NCBI RefSeq assembly: GCF_946477055.1
Contig: NZ_CAMKXG010000203.1
Location: 1-6,531 of the forward strand
DNA: 6,531 nt
DNA from: Lonsdalea britannica
GTDB lineage: Bacteria > Pseudomonadota > Gammaproteobacteria > Enterobacterales > Enterobacteriaceae
Direction: 5' to 3'
Part shown: positions 1 through 5,531 of the stretch, piece by piece
How positions within the stretch are numbered: position 1 is the stretch's first letter
How the letters are laid out: each line of letters begins with the position of its first letter
Notes under the pieces: generated by a model
Told to the model about the DNA's origin: nothing
The model's input: only the letters and a program-made list of their open reading frames with translations
The model's database searches: none
Translations under genes and position numbers: made by a program

Positions 1-792
1 GATGACGTGCAACAAAGCTATCAGGACAGCCGTGCCCTGATACAAAAATGGCATCATCATGGTCGGCTGCTGTATGCGGTAACGCCGCGTTTCGCGCCTA
101 CATCTACGCCGGAGCAATTAAGACTGGCGGGTGAACTGCTGCGCGAGTTTCCGGACGTTTATATGCAAACGCATCTCAGTGAAAACCAAAACGAAATTGA
201 CTGGGTTAAATCACTCTTCCCCGAGCATCGCCACTATTTGGATGTGTATCATCATCACGGTCTTACCGGTTCTCGTTCCCTGTTTGCACACGCCCTTCAT
301 CTTGAAAAGGACGAAGTGGACACGTTGTCGCGCAGTCGTTCCTCCGTCGCCTTCTGTCCAAGCTCGAACCTGTTTCTCGGCAGCGGACTGTTCCCGCTAC
401 ACGCTATGAAAGCTGCCGGCATCCGCGTGGGGATGGGTACCGATGTCGGGGCTGGCACCAGTTTGTCCCTCCTGCAAACGCTGAATGAGGGCTACAAGGT
501 GCAACAGTTACTGGGCGAAAAACTGTCCGCTCGCGAGGGGTTGTATCAGGCAACATTAGGAAGTGCGGAGGCGCTCTCTTTGGATGACAAACTGGGGAAT
601 TTCCTGCCGGGTAAAGAAGCGGACTTTGTCGTTCTCGACTGGGCCATCACGCCATTGCAGCGGTTGCGACAAGAGCAGGCGACTACGCTGGACGAGAAGC
701 TGTTTGCCCTGATGATGCAAGGTGATGACCGCAATGTAGCCAAGACCTACGTCAACGGCGCCTGCGTCTATACACGCGAAGAGTCGACATGA
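1..792 (+). CDS. guaD: Guanine deaminase, C-terminal part (5' end outside window)
   Basis: This enzyme hydrolyses guanine to xanthine and ammonia in cytosolic purine salvage and catabolism. The frame is open from base 1, so the GTG at 7 is an internal valine codon, not a start. The 263 codons present align end to end with the C-terminal part of E. coli GuaD (about 439 residues), so roughly 175 residues lie outside. Amidohydrolase landmarks are visible, numbered within the fragment: THLSEN with its His at residue 58, FAHALHLE with its first His at 97, FCPSSNLFLGSG, and GMGTDVGAGTS with the metal-binding Asp at 148. Near the end, GNFLPGKEADFVVLD is the usual closing beta-sandwich segment. The first metal-binding HxH motif is in the missing part. 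The protein ends at the normal family position, with no sign of decay. The gene is followed by 437 nt of non-coding DNA, so the next gene is probably not in its operon. Confidence 0.95.
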   Translation, partial: DDVQQSYQDSRALIQKWHHHGRLLYAVTPRFAPTSTPEQLRLAGELLREFPDVYMQTHLSENQNEIDWVKSLFPEHRHYLDVYHHHGLTGSRSLFAHALHLEKDEVDTLSRSRSSVAFCPSSNLFLGSGLFPLHAMKAAGIRVGMGTDVGAGTSLSLLQTLNEGYKVQQLLGEKLSAREGLYQATLGSAEALSLDDKLGNFLPGKEADFVVLDWAITPLQRLRQEQATTLDEKLFALMMQGDDRNVAKTYVNGACVYTREEST

Positions 793-845
793 CGCCATCC
801 GAGCATTATCGCTTTATCACCTCATTGGCATGACTGAGTGGTTTA

Positions 846-875
846 TTGGCAAAAACGAATCGTTTTCCATATAAT
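846..875 (+). promoter_or_regulatory. Near-consensus sigma70 promoter with a palindrome in the spacer
   Basis: TTGGCA at 846-851 (5 of 6 matches to the -35 consensus) and TATAAT at 870-875 (6 of 6) are separated by 18 bp. The spacer holds the perfect inverted repeat AAAACGA-A-TCGTTTT at 852-866. A protein bound there would block RNA polymerase, so it looks like an operator. The start would be near 882, giving a leader of about 350 nt if this promoter serves the cyclase gene. The regulator is unknown. The core GAATCGTTT partly resembles a Cra site, but the outer positions do not fit. Confidence 0.6.
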
Positions 876-945
876 TTTTCTTTCTTATTAGTTAGTTCGG
901 GCGAGAAATCTCTGGCGCAGGGAAGTTTCTGGCTATAATGCAACT

Positions 946-1057
946 TATAAGCAGTCACTTACGCTATGGGCGACAGGTGGCTGCGGCATAAAACACCGAA
1001 TATTGCATTATGCTGAAATGGGACCAGTGCGTTCTCTCCCGGAGAGGTTCGTTTTTT
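946..1057 (+). ncRNA. Candidate small RNA or attenuated leader with three stem-loops
   Basis: A -10 hexamer TATAAT at 934-939, preceded by GGC and lacking a good -35, would start RNA near 946. The RNA would fold into GCAGTCAC/GTGGCTGC (951-958 with 977-984, one G-U pair, with a nested CGC/GCG stem), then GCATAA/TTATGC (986-991 with 1008-1013), then CTCTC-CCG-GAGAG (1034-1046), followed by six T at 1052-1057. The last hairpin and T-tract could be an intrinsic terminator, although the tract begins 5 nt after the stem. It could be an independent sRNA, or the attenuator part of a leader read from the promoter at 846-875. I recognise no known RNA family. The 5' end is a guess. Confidence 0.35.
1034..1057 (+). 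terminator. Weak intrinsic terminator or attenuator
   Basis: A five-pair stem CTCTC/GAGAG with a CCG loop (1034-1046), extendable by one T-G wobble, is followed by GTTCG and then T6 (1052-1057). The stem is short and the T-run is offset, so efficiency would be modest. It lies 242 nt after guaD and 172 nt before the cyclase, so it may end the candidate small RNA or attenuate transcription entering the cyclase gene. Confidence 0.35.
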
Positions 1058-1125
1058 CTGTTACTCAGCTTCAGCATGTTACCTCCTGTTCAAGGTGAAC
1101 TTGCGGCCGATCTGGCGTACAGAAT

Positions 1126-1140
1126 TTATCAGCCTGATAA
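1126..1140. promoter_or_regulatory. Palindrome TTATCA-GCC-TGATAA
   Basis: A perfect 6-bp inverted repeat with a 3-bp centre lies 90 nt before the cyclase start codon. It could be a protein-binding site or a small RNA hairpin. No clear promoter hexamer pair surrounds it, and no regulator can be named from the sequence. Confidence 0.3.
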
Positions 1141-1149
1141 CCTTTATAC

Positions 1150-1196
1150 ATGCCGGGATGGCCATTCTCTTTTTGAACCACCATCCATCCTGGCAT
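1150..1196 (+). promoter_or_regulatory. 12-bp leader hairpin upstream of the cyclase gene
   Basis: ATGCCGGGATGG (1150-1161) pairs with CCATCCTGGCAT (1185-1196) over 12 uninterrupted pairs, including one G-U pair, around a 23-nt loop. The second arm follows an overlapping CCATCC copy (1181-1186), so GGATGG could pair with either copy and the structure could switch register. There is no T-run after it, so it is not an intrinsic terminator. It ends 33 nt before the ATG and leaves the Shine-Dalgarno free. It matches no riboswitch I know; c-di-GMP class I landmarks are absent. Confidence 0.45.
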
Positions 1197-1229
1197 CGAC
1201 CATAACAGCAAATTATTTAAGGCATAACC

Positions 1230-3080
1230 ATGATTCCGCCTCTCGATGCCGGCGCAAAGGAACAACGGAGTGCCCTTCTGCGCATGATGAACATCCTGGA
1301 TACGCGACCGGTCGAAGAATTGGAACGTATCACCCGCATTACCCAGTCCTTCTTCGAGGTCGATAGCGTGGTGATCTCTTTAATCGACACTGACCGCCAA
1401 TGGTCGTTATCACGGCGAAATTTCCCCTATTCGGAAACACCGTTGTCGATCTCTTTTTGCGTTCATACGGTCGCGTCCAACGAGCCGCTTATCATTCCCG
1501 ACGCGCGTAAAGATCCCCGATTCAGTGATAATCCGATGGTCACGGGCAAACAACAGGTCCGATTCCACGCGAGTTATCCGCTACGCTCGTTCTACGGCAT
1601 CCCATTGGGAGCACTTTGCCTTTATCACAGTCAGCCCGTTGAATTTACCGATAAAAAGCTCGAGCAACTCAGTGATATGGCTTACGTAGTGCAAACCTAT
1701 CTGCAAAGAGTCGAAATGCAGGCCGAAGCCGAAAGCACGCGGGATATGCTGCACAGGGCAGACTACGTCAACCGTCAGATTTTTTCTCAGGCAGCCATTG
1801 GCCTCGTACTGATGACGCCGGATAAAAAACCGATCAGAGTCAACCATACAATCTGCAAAATGCTGGGATATACCGAAGAAGGGTTATTGCAGACCACGAT
1901 GGAAAATGTGACGTACCCCGGCGATCTCGCGTTGACCAAAGAGCGCTACGATAACCTTCTAAAGATGGGCAATCGCAATACCACGTTCCAAAAGCGCTAT
2001 TGCAGGATGGATGGCTCGCTGCTGTGGGCGATGGTGTCGGTGGCTCTTCTCTACAATCCCGATGGCAGTCAGCATGGCCTGCTGTTGGCGATAACCGACA
2101 TCAGTAATCAGAAAGCCTCGGAAACCGCGCTCCTTACGCTAAGTAAGGAGTTGGAGCAGCGCGTAGAACAACGTACGGAAGAGCTGCAGCGCAGCCATCA
2201 GTTTATTCAGGATATTACCGATCATATTCCCGCAATGATCTCCTGCATCAGCCCGGACAATATCTTTACCTTTGCTAATCATCACCTCAAGGTGCTGCTG
2301 GGAAGTCAGGGCGATGAGCCCATTAACTCTCACATCAGAGCAACCCTGCGTCCGAAGGAACGTAAACTGTTCATGCCGCTGCTGGATAAGGTGCGCAAAA
2401 CCCGGCAGCCAGTGCATATTGAGCACACAGTGAACTTGCCTTCAGGAGTCGATACCACCTACCACACGCAGATGGTACCGGCAGAACCGCCCGCGCAAGG
2501 CGTTTACATCTTTTCCACCGATATTACCGACCTGACGTCTTTGCGCGATCAGCTCAAATTCGAAGCCAATCACGACCATCTCACCGGATTACCCAACCGA
2601 CGCGCCGTTATCTCCTACCTGAACCAGCTCGCCATGAAGCCACGTAAGGGAGGTCTGGCGCTGCTGTTCTTTGATCTGGACAACTTTAAACACTACAACG
2701 ACCATTACGGGCACGAATTTGGCGATCGGGTGATTAAAACCTTCGCTCGCATTTTGGGTCAAAATACCCGCGCCCACGATCTGATCGGGAGATTGTCAGG
2801 TGACGAGTTCGTCATGGTATTGCACGAGCGCAAAGATATGGCGCGTGAAGTGGAAGAGCTCAGCCGCACGTTGAAAGAGCGCATAGAAAAACCCACACGC
2901 ATTCGGGGTCACGACATCGTGCTTTCCGCCAGCGTGGGTATTGCAATCTTAGGAAAAAACGATCGTTTGGATGTCAATCACTTCATTCATGAAGCAGATA
3001 CCGCGATGTACCAGGCTAAACGCCGGAGCATTCACTCCTCTCGCGGTCACAAGCACGACGCCCAAAGCGACAAGAAGTGA
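1230..3080 (+). CDS. Diguanylate cyclase, GAF-PAS-PAS-GGDEF, variant SGDEF motif
   Basis: This 616-residue sensor enzyme is predicted to make cyclic di-GMP from two GTP, controlling attachment, motility and exopolysaccharide. A GAF domain spans about 25-160 (IPDARKDPRF; GIPLGALCLY). A first PAS/PAC domain spans about 178-292, a charged coiled coil 293-325, a second PAS domain about 325-436, and GGDEF about 440-598. Catalytic residues look complete: DHLTGLPN at 449-456, metal-binding D482, guanine-binding N490 and D499, and signature SGDEF at 523-527 with D525 and E526 intact; only the first Gly is replaced by Ser. RAHD at 514-517 is a correctly spaced RxxD inhibitory site, so product feedback is expected. 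No membrane segment is seen, so it is probably cytosolic. ATG 1230 is the first start after an in-frame TAA at 1218, and AAGG lies 7 nt before it. The long leader suggests regulated expression. The input signal cannot be read from the sequence. Confidence 0.93.
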   Translation: MIPPLDAGAKEQRSALLRMMNILDTRPVEELERITRITQSFFEVDSVVISLIDTDRQWSLSRRNFPYSETPLSISFCVHTVASNEPLIIPDARKDPRFSDNPMVTGKQQVRFHASYPLRSFYGIPLGALCLYHSQPVEFTDKKLEQLSDMAYVVQTYLQRVEMQAEAESTRDMLHRADYVNRQIFSQAAIGLVLMTPDKKPIRVNHTICKMLGYTEEGLLQTTMENVTYPGDLALTKERYDNLLKMGNRNTTFQKRYCRMDGSLLWAMVSVALLYNPDGSQHGLLLAITDISNQKASETALLTLSKELEQRVEQRTEELQRSHQFIQDITDHIPAMISCISPDNIFTFANHHLKVLLGSQGDEPINSHIRATLRPKERKLFMPLLDKVRKTRQPVHIEHTVNLPSGVDTTYHTQMVPAEPPAQGVYIFSTDITDLTSLRDQLKFEANHDHLTGLPNRRAVISYLNQLAMKPRKGGLALLFFDLDNFKHYNDHYGHEFGDRVIKTFARILGQNTRAHDLIGRLSGDEFVMVLHERKDMAREVEELSRTLKERIEKPTRIRGHDIVLSASVGIAILGKNDRLDVNHFIHEADTAMYQAKRRSIHSSRGHKHDAQSDKK

Positions 3081-3433
3081 CACCGTCACTGAAAATATTC
3101 TGCAAAATTTCTCTGCCTGTCTATACTCCCTGTCGGTTGCCGCTGAGTTCAGCGGCATGCCCCTATCCAGCATTCCTTCCTTTTCCTAACCTACTGTTTG
3201 CTCTCAGCTCATACAACCCCAGGCACTAGCCCTCAATGGCTCAAAACTGGTTACATAACGGTACTGGTATCGCAACGTAGCGAGTGAGAAATGATCTGTA
3301 TTTTCTTCCTGATACGCCGCGAGCCATAGGGAAGCTGATGAAATCCAGCTTGAATGACCGTTTTGGACGGGGGATGCGTTAACTAAGGAGAGAATTTATC
3401 CCCACATAGCGTCCTACAAGAGGAGTTAACATA
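3081..3433. other. Intergenic region between the cyclase and holin genes
   Basis: No gene is evident in these 353 nt. A hairpin AGTGAC-ACC-GTCACT (3076-3090) overlaps the cyclase stop codon, and a near-perfect palindrome lies at 3139-3156; neither is followed by a T-run. A third stem, AAGCTG/CAGCTT with an 8-nt loop, lies at 3332-3351 in the leader of the holin gene. A purine-rich AAGGAG at 3385-3390 resembles a ribosome site but no ordinary start codon follows it. I found no well-formed promoter for the holin. Confidence 0.5.
3139..3156. repeat. Palindrome GCCGCTGA-GT-TCAGCGGC
   Basis: Eight-base arms are perfectly complementary around a 2-bp centre, 59 nt after the cyclase stop codon. As RNA it would form a stable 7-bp stem with a 4-nt loop. 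No T-tract follows on either strand, so it could be a transcript-stabilising 3' hairpin, a Rho-dependent end, or a DNA-binding site. Confidence 0.4.
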
Positions 3434-3760
3434 ATGAGTGAAACAGATAAAAGTATTTTGTCGCTATTCCTTATCGGCCTGTTGATTGCCGTCGGAAAAA
3501 TTTTGATCAGCGGTAAACCCATCAGCCTGGGGCAATTTACCGGTCGATTATTACTGGGGGGATTTGTGTCGATGATTGCCGGTGTGGCGTTGATACAATT
3601 CCCAACGCTGTCCCCTATTGCCATCAATGGCATTGGCGCAGCACTGGGGATTGCCGGCTATCAAACGATCGAATTATTTCTCCAGCGCCGAGCCCGCCAC
3701 CAAGGGGATAAGGATAAAGATAAAAGCAGCGACAAAAATGATAGTAATCGGACAGAATAG
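3434..3760 (+). CDS. LydA-like phage holin (holin superfamily III type), orphan
   Basis: Holins form membrane lesions that let phage endolysins reach the cell wall, and relatives are sometimes used to export bacterial proteins. The 108-residue product has three predicted membrane segments at about 8-25, 38-56 and 62-83, linked by short loops (SGKPISLGQFTGR, PTLSP), then a strongly charged tail at 85-108 rich in Lys and Asp (GDKDKDKSSDK). Size, three helices and charged C-terminus fit the LydA-type holins of phage P1 and enterobacterial prophages. The start is well supported: AAGAGGAG at 3418-3425 sits 8 nt before the ATG. No endolysin, spanin or other phage gene lies within about 2 kb on either side, so this is an orphan. 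It may be a prophage or tailocin remnant, or a gene recruited for another export job. The family assignment is from recognition of the sequence pattern, not a search. Confidence 0.75.
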   Translation: MSETDKSILSLFLIGLLIAVGKILISGKPISLGQFTGRLLLGGFVSMIAGVALIQFPTLSPIAINGIGAALGIAGYQTIELFLQRRARHQGDKDKDKSSDKNDSNRTE

Positions 3761-4087
3761 TGATTCTGAACGTGGTGTGCTTTCATCCCCGGGCTGACAT
3801 CGATGAAGGCTTCGCCATGGCGTTATCAGAATGTCTTTCTCGACACACACACGACAGGTATTTCCGTCAGCCCAAACCTTTCCTATGCTCTCATTACGTG
3901 TCACGAGAGCCCTTTCTCTCCTATCACGCAGCCGCAGGATGCTGTCTGATTCAAGTTACCTATGAACGTCGCCGTCCCCCAGTGAGCCGGTAAAGAGCTT
4001 ATTGACAGTAAAATGCATCTGACGGGGGGTGTGAACCAAAGAACCCAACGACTCCGTGCTATACTGCCCTTCCCAGAGATTTTTAGT
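3761..4087. other. Intergenic region downstream of the holin
   Basis: No convincing gene. A 77-codon +-strand frame begins with GTG at 3760, overlapping the holin stop codon (TAGTG), and ends at 3993. It has an odd composition rich in Cys, His and Arg and resembles no endolysin or spanin, so I treat it as chance. A perfect 10-bp palindrome CGCCATGGCG lies at 3813-3822. A consensus -35 TTGACA at 4002-4007 has no -10 at the right distance. The right end carries the promoter of the next gene. Confidence 0.5.
4057..4065 (+). promoter_or_regulatory. Extended -10 promoter TGCTATACT
   Basis: TG at 4057-4058, one base, then TATACT at 4060-4065 forms an extended -10 element; no -35 stands out. The C before the hexamer (CTATACT) is the hallmark favoured by the stationary-phase sigma factor RpoS. 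Transcription would start near 4072, inside a possible upstream ATG frame (4013) and 16 nt before ATG 4088. This decides the start of the next gene. Confidence 0.5.
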
Positions 4088-4321
4088 ATGAAATCAGAAG
4101 ACACCCTTGATTGGTATCCCGCCCAACTGCCTCCCGTCAAAATTATCTTAGGCAATGCCGTTCTAGAGGTGATGAAAGTCGGCCGTCCTGTTAATACCCG
4201 CACCCTGCTGGAGTTTCTGCTGGTTATGCAGGGTAGACAGAAACGGCGTGATGATAAAATTGCCATGCAAACGGCGATCAATGTTTTAAAAAACAATCAG
4301 GCCGTTCACGGCAGAAGTTGA
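4088..4321 (+). CDS. Small protein, possible YmgB/AriR/YcgZ-like regulator
   Basis: The 77-residue product has no signal peptide or membrane segment. The pattern from about residue 17 (VKIILGNAVLEVMKVGRPVNTRTLLEFLL), followed by a second helix near 60-70, resembles the small two-helix connector proteins YcgZ/YmgA/AriR. In E. coli these influence Rcs signalling, biofilm and acid resistance. That resemblance is by eye and tentative. The frame extends upstream to ATG 4013, but the extended -10 at 4057-4065 places transcription after that codon, and the protein-like part starts at 4088, so I chose ATG 4088. The ribosome site is weak (AGAGA at about 4075-4079). It converges on the secreted-protein gene with a 37-nt gap. 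If the family call is right, it would be a second biofilm-linked gene near the cyclase, but the two are not co-transcribed in any obvious way. Confidence 0.6.
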   Translation: MKSEDTLDWYPAQLPPVKIILGNAVLEVMKVGRPVNTRTLLEFLLVMQGRQKRRDDKIAMQTAINVLKNNQAVHGRS

Positions 4322-4327
4322 ATTCTT

Positions 4328-4367
4328 CAGCACTAATGACGTGAGTAGATTGCGTATCTCAATGCTG
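4328..4367. terminator. Possible shared hairpin between convergent genes
   Basis: CAGCA (4328-4332) and TGCTG (4363-4367) enclose a second imperfect stem (TGAG and AT paired with AT and CTCA, with a bulge, 4343-4361). It lies between two convergent genes and overlaps the last codons of the minus-strand one. There is no T-run on either side, so a terminator role is only suggested by position. Confidence 0.2.
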
Positions 4368-4652
4368 GCGTCTCCACTCTTCAATCATCTGTTTTGACAC
4401 GTCACTGTCGTAGCAGATAGGCGCATAGCCCCCGGCTCGACTCCATGCGCTTCGACCGCCGCACCGGCTACCATTTTTGGCTGAGTTATAAGGGCATGGA
4501 CAATTTCCTGGATACTCATTGATTGAATCCTGAATAATGGCTTTTTTTACCTGCTCGTCACTCAAAATAGGTGTTTTGGCCGCTGAAATATTCATAAATA
4601 ATAAAGCGAAAACCGCGATTATTTTTAGGCTAATAATATTATTATTTCTCAT
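4359..4652 (-). CDS. Small secreted protein with four cysteines, unknown function
   Basis: The 97-residue product starts with a clear Sec signal peptide: MRNNNIISLK, then hydrophobic IIAVFALLFM, and a likely signal peptidase I cut near residues 24-25 (NISAA). The mature protein of about 72 residues should be periplasmic or released. Its core carries Cys at 51, 53, 64 and 80 in the pattern NCPCPYN-x7-RCGGRSAWSR-x-GGYAPICY, suggesting two disulfides and a compact fold, followed by a charged helix (DSDVSKQMIEEWRR). I have an impression of similar CPCPY/RCG/GG..P.CY proteins scattered in Proteobacteria and associated with mobile DNA, but know no function. The start is supported by the purine-rich GGAAAGAGAG directly before the ATG and by the intact signal peptide. 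It is the only gene here on the minus strand and is transcribed divergently from the YodC-family gene. Confidence 0.8.
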   Translation of the reverse strand: MRNNNIISLKIIAVFALLFMNISAAKTPILSDEQVKKAIIQDSINEYPGNCPCPYNSAKNGSRCGGRSAWSRAGGYAPICYDSDVSKQMIEEWRRQH

Positions 4653-4770
4653 CTCTCTTTCCGATTGGATTCACTAAAATATAAGTTATTCCCGGCAAAC
4701 ATATTCATTCCCCTCAAGCGTGATTCACCGACGGATTTCGCCCTGATAAAACGGCCAAATATGGTGACTT

Positions 4771-4779
4771 TGCTATAGT
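4771..4779 (+). promoter_or_regulatory. Extended -10 promoter TGCTATAGT
   Basis: TG at 4771-4772, one base, then TATAGT at 4774-4779, with no good -35. The element closely matches the one at 4057-4065 and carries the same C before the hexamer favoured by RpoS. The start would be near 4786, giving a 25-nt leader with a good ribosome site for the YodC-family gene. Confidence 0.5.
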
Positions 4780-4810
4780 GAAAATAAGTTACTCAGCAGA
4801 GGAATAACCC

Positions 4811-4990
4811 ATGTTCAAAGAAGGTGATATTGTTCAGAGCAAAACCGGGGGGCCCAAGATGGTTATCCATAAGGTCGAAGACAACCAACTGTGGTGCGTC
4901 CGGGTGGATGACTCGTTAAAGAAGGAGCTCATCGTTGCGGCTGACGCCGTAGAACACTATCGGGAAGAAGGCCCTTTCGGCGTTTGCTAA
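4811..4990 (+). CDS. YodC-family small protein (DUF2158)
   Basis: The 59-residue protein matches the small YodC family: an opening FKEGDIVQSKTGGPKMVI, which is the family's most conserved stretch (GDxVxLKSGGPxM), then a beta-rich middle with a Trp-Cys pair (LWCVRVDD) and a variable end (HYREEGPFGVC). The family is widespread in enterobacteria and often found near phage or stress genes. Its role is unknown; the fold is probably a small SH3-like beta barrel (inference). The start is clear: AGAGGA at 4798-4803 lies 7 nt before the ATG, behind an extended -10. Two cysteines (29 and 59) are present, one at the very C-terminus. It is a single-gene transcript followed by a GC-rich hairpin. Confidence 0.82.
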   Translation: MFKEGDIVQSKTGGPKMVIHKVEDNQLWCVRVDDSLKKELIVAADAVEHYREEGPFGVC

Positions 4991-4996
4991 ATCAGA

Positions 4997-5014
4997 AGGC
5001 GGCCCACGCCGCCT
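4997..5014 (+). terminator. GC-rich hairpin after the YodC-family gene
   Basis: AGGCGGC (4997-5003) pairs with GCCGCCT (5008-5014) around the CCAC tetraloop, starting 7 nt after the stop codon. It is very stable and well placed to end the transcript, but no T-run follows on the + strand, so it may protect the 3' end or mark Rho-dependent termination. Confidence 0.5.
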
Positions 5015-5474
5015 GAATGTCCCTGCGTGACGGGCGCCGTTCTTGTGCAACAAAACCGTTGAGCGCCAACAGTCCCTTCTCAGCACCACCATGGATGACC
5101 AGGCCATGCACCGTTTACCGCCAAATTCAACGTGCCGTCATTCTCTGCCCTCACAACGACAAGCCATTTTCCTCATAAGCAGTCACCTTCAAAAGGTTCA
5201 TTGATACCGAATTAAGCTATTCTCCCTCCGAATTTATGACTAATAAGTATTGCTCCAATAACACGAAGCTTGTTAAATATAGACTTTGATAGAAGGCAAT
5301 TATACGCAGGTGTCGCCAATTATTTAATAGAGAGTAAAAACATTACCGGCGTGACATCATTTCATTACACAGCATAAAAGCGAATCAACCATTGAATGAC
5401 ATTAGGCTTTACACACAACTATTTTTAATTAAATCATCATTTAACACTCTTTATCCCGAATATATCAACATAGC

Positions 5475-5493
5475 AATAAAGAATTGCTTTATT
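5475..5493. promoter_or_regulatory. Inverted repeat AATAAAG-N5-CTTTATT, copy 1 (candidate operator)
   Basis: Seven-base perfect arms flank AATTG, 49 nt before the XRE start codon and just upstream of its candidate -35. A second copy with the same arms lies at the end of the XRE gene. The pairing of two near-identical palindromes around a DNA-binding protein gene suggests that this is its own binding site. Confidence 0.45.
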
Positions 5494-5503
5494 AAAAAAT
5501 CAA

Positions 5504-5531
5504 TTTTCAATTAACTATGCCGAACTAAAAT
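5504..5531 (+). promoter_or_regulatory. Candidate promoter of the XRE gene, nearly leaderless transcript
   Basis: TTTTCA at 5504-5509 (4 of 6) and TAAAAT at 5526-5531 (5 of 6) are 16 bp apart. Transcription would begin near 5538, about 5 nt before ATG 5543, which has no ribosome site. A nearly leaderless mRNA would resemble that of the lambda cI repressor made from its maintenance promoter. Confidence 0.35.

Larger units (their letters stand above)
793..1229. other. Structured intergenic region between guaD and the diguanylate cyclase gene
   Basis: No convincing gene lies in these 437 nt. The direct repeat ATTGGCA occurs at 824-830 and 845-851, exactly 21 bp apart (two helical turns). The second copy supplies the -35 of a strong promoter. 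Further on come a second -10 hexamer (934-939), three stem-loops (951-984, 986-1013, 1034-1046) and T6 at 1052-1057, then a palindrome at 1126-1140 and a long hairpin at 1150-1196. The +-strand reading frame opening at ATG 1010 has a hydrophobic N-terminus but runs into the cyclase gene out of frame, with no recognisable domain; I do not count it as a gene. Confidence 0.7.

Noticed and set aside
882..1229. c-di-GMP riboswitch in the cyclase leader
   Set aside because: The conserved class I core and tetraloop-receptor sequences are not found; the stems present differ in order and size.
1010..1366. 118-codon +-strand frame starting in the cyclase leader with a hydrophobic N-terminus
   Set aside because: It overlaps the cyclase gene by 137 nt in another frame, crosses two RNA hairpins, shows no domain, and its second half is the shifted translation of the GAF region.
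3385..3426. Short leader peptide after AAGGAG at 3385 ending near the holin ribosome site
   Set aside because: Only an ATT codon is available as a start at the right distance; too rare to claim.
3760..3993. 77-codon GTG frame overlapping the holin stop codon, a possible coupled endolysin or spanin
   Set aside because: No signal peptide, membrane segment, lysozyme or spanin motif; composition rich in Cys, His and Arg looks like translated non-coding DNA.
4002..4007. Consensus -35 TTGACA
   Set aside because: The region 16-18 bp downstream is a G-run without any -10 resemblance.
4013..4087. Upstream ATG start extending the 4088 gene by 25 residues
   Set aside because: The best promoter element (4057-4065) lies inside this extension, and the ATG at 4013 has no ribosome site.
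3901..4296. 131-codon minus-strand frame
   Set aside because: It is antisense to the gene at 4088, has no good ribosome site or known domain, and its length is explained by the opposite frame.
4916..5107. 63-codon minus-strand frame over the YodC-family gene end
   Set aside because: It overlaps a recognised gene and its GC hairpin, with no support of its own.
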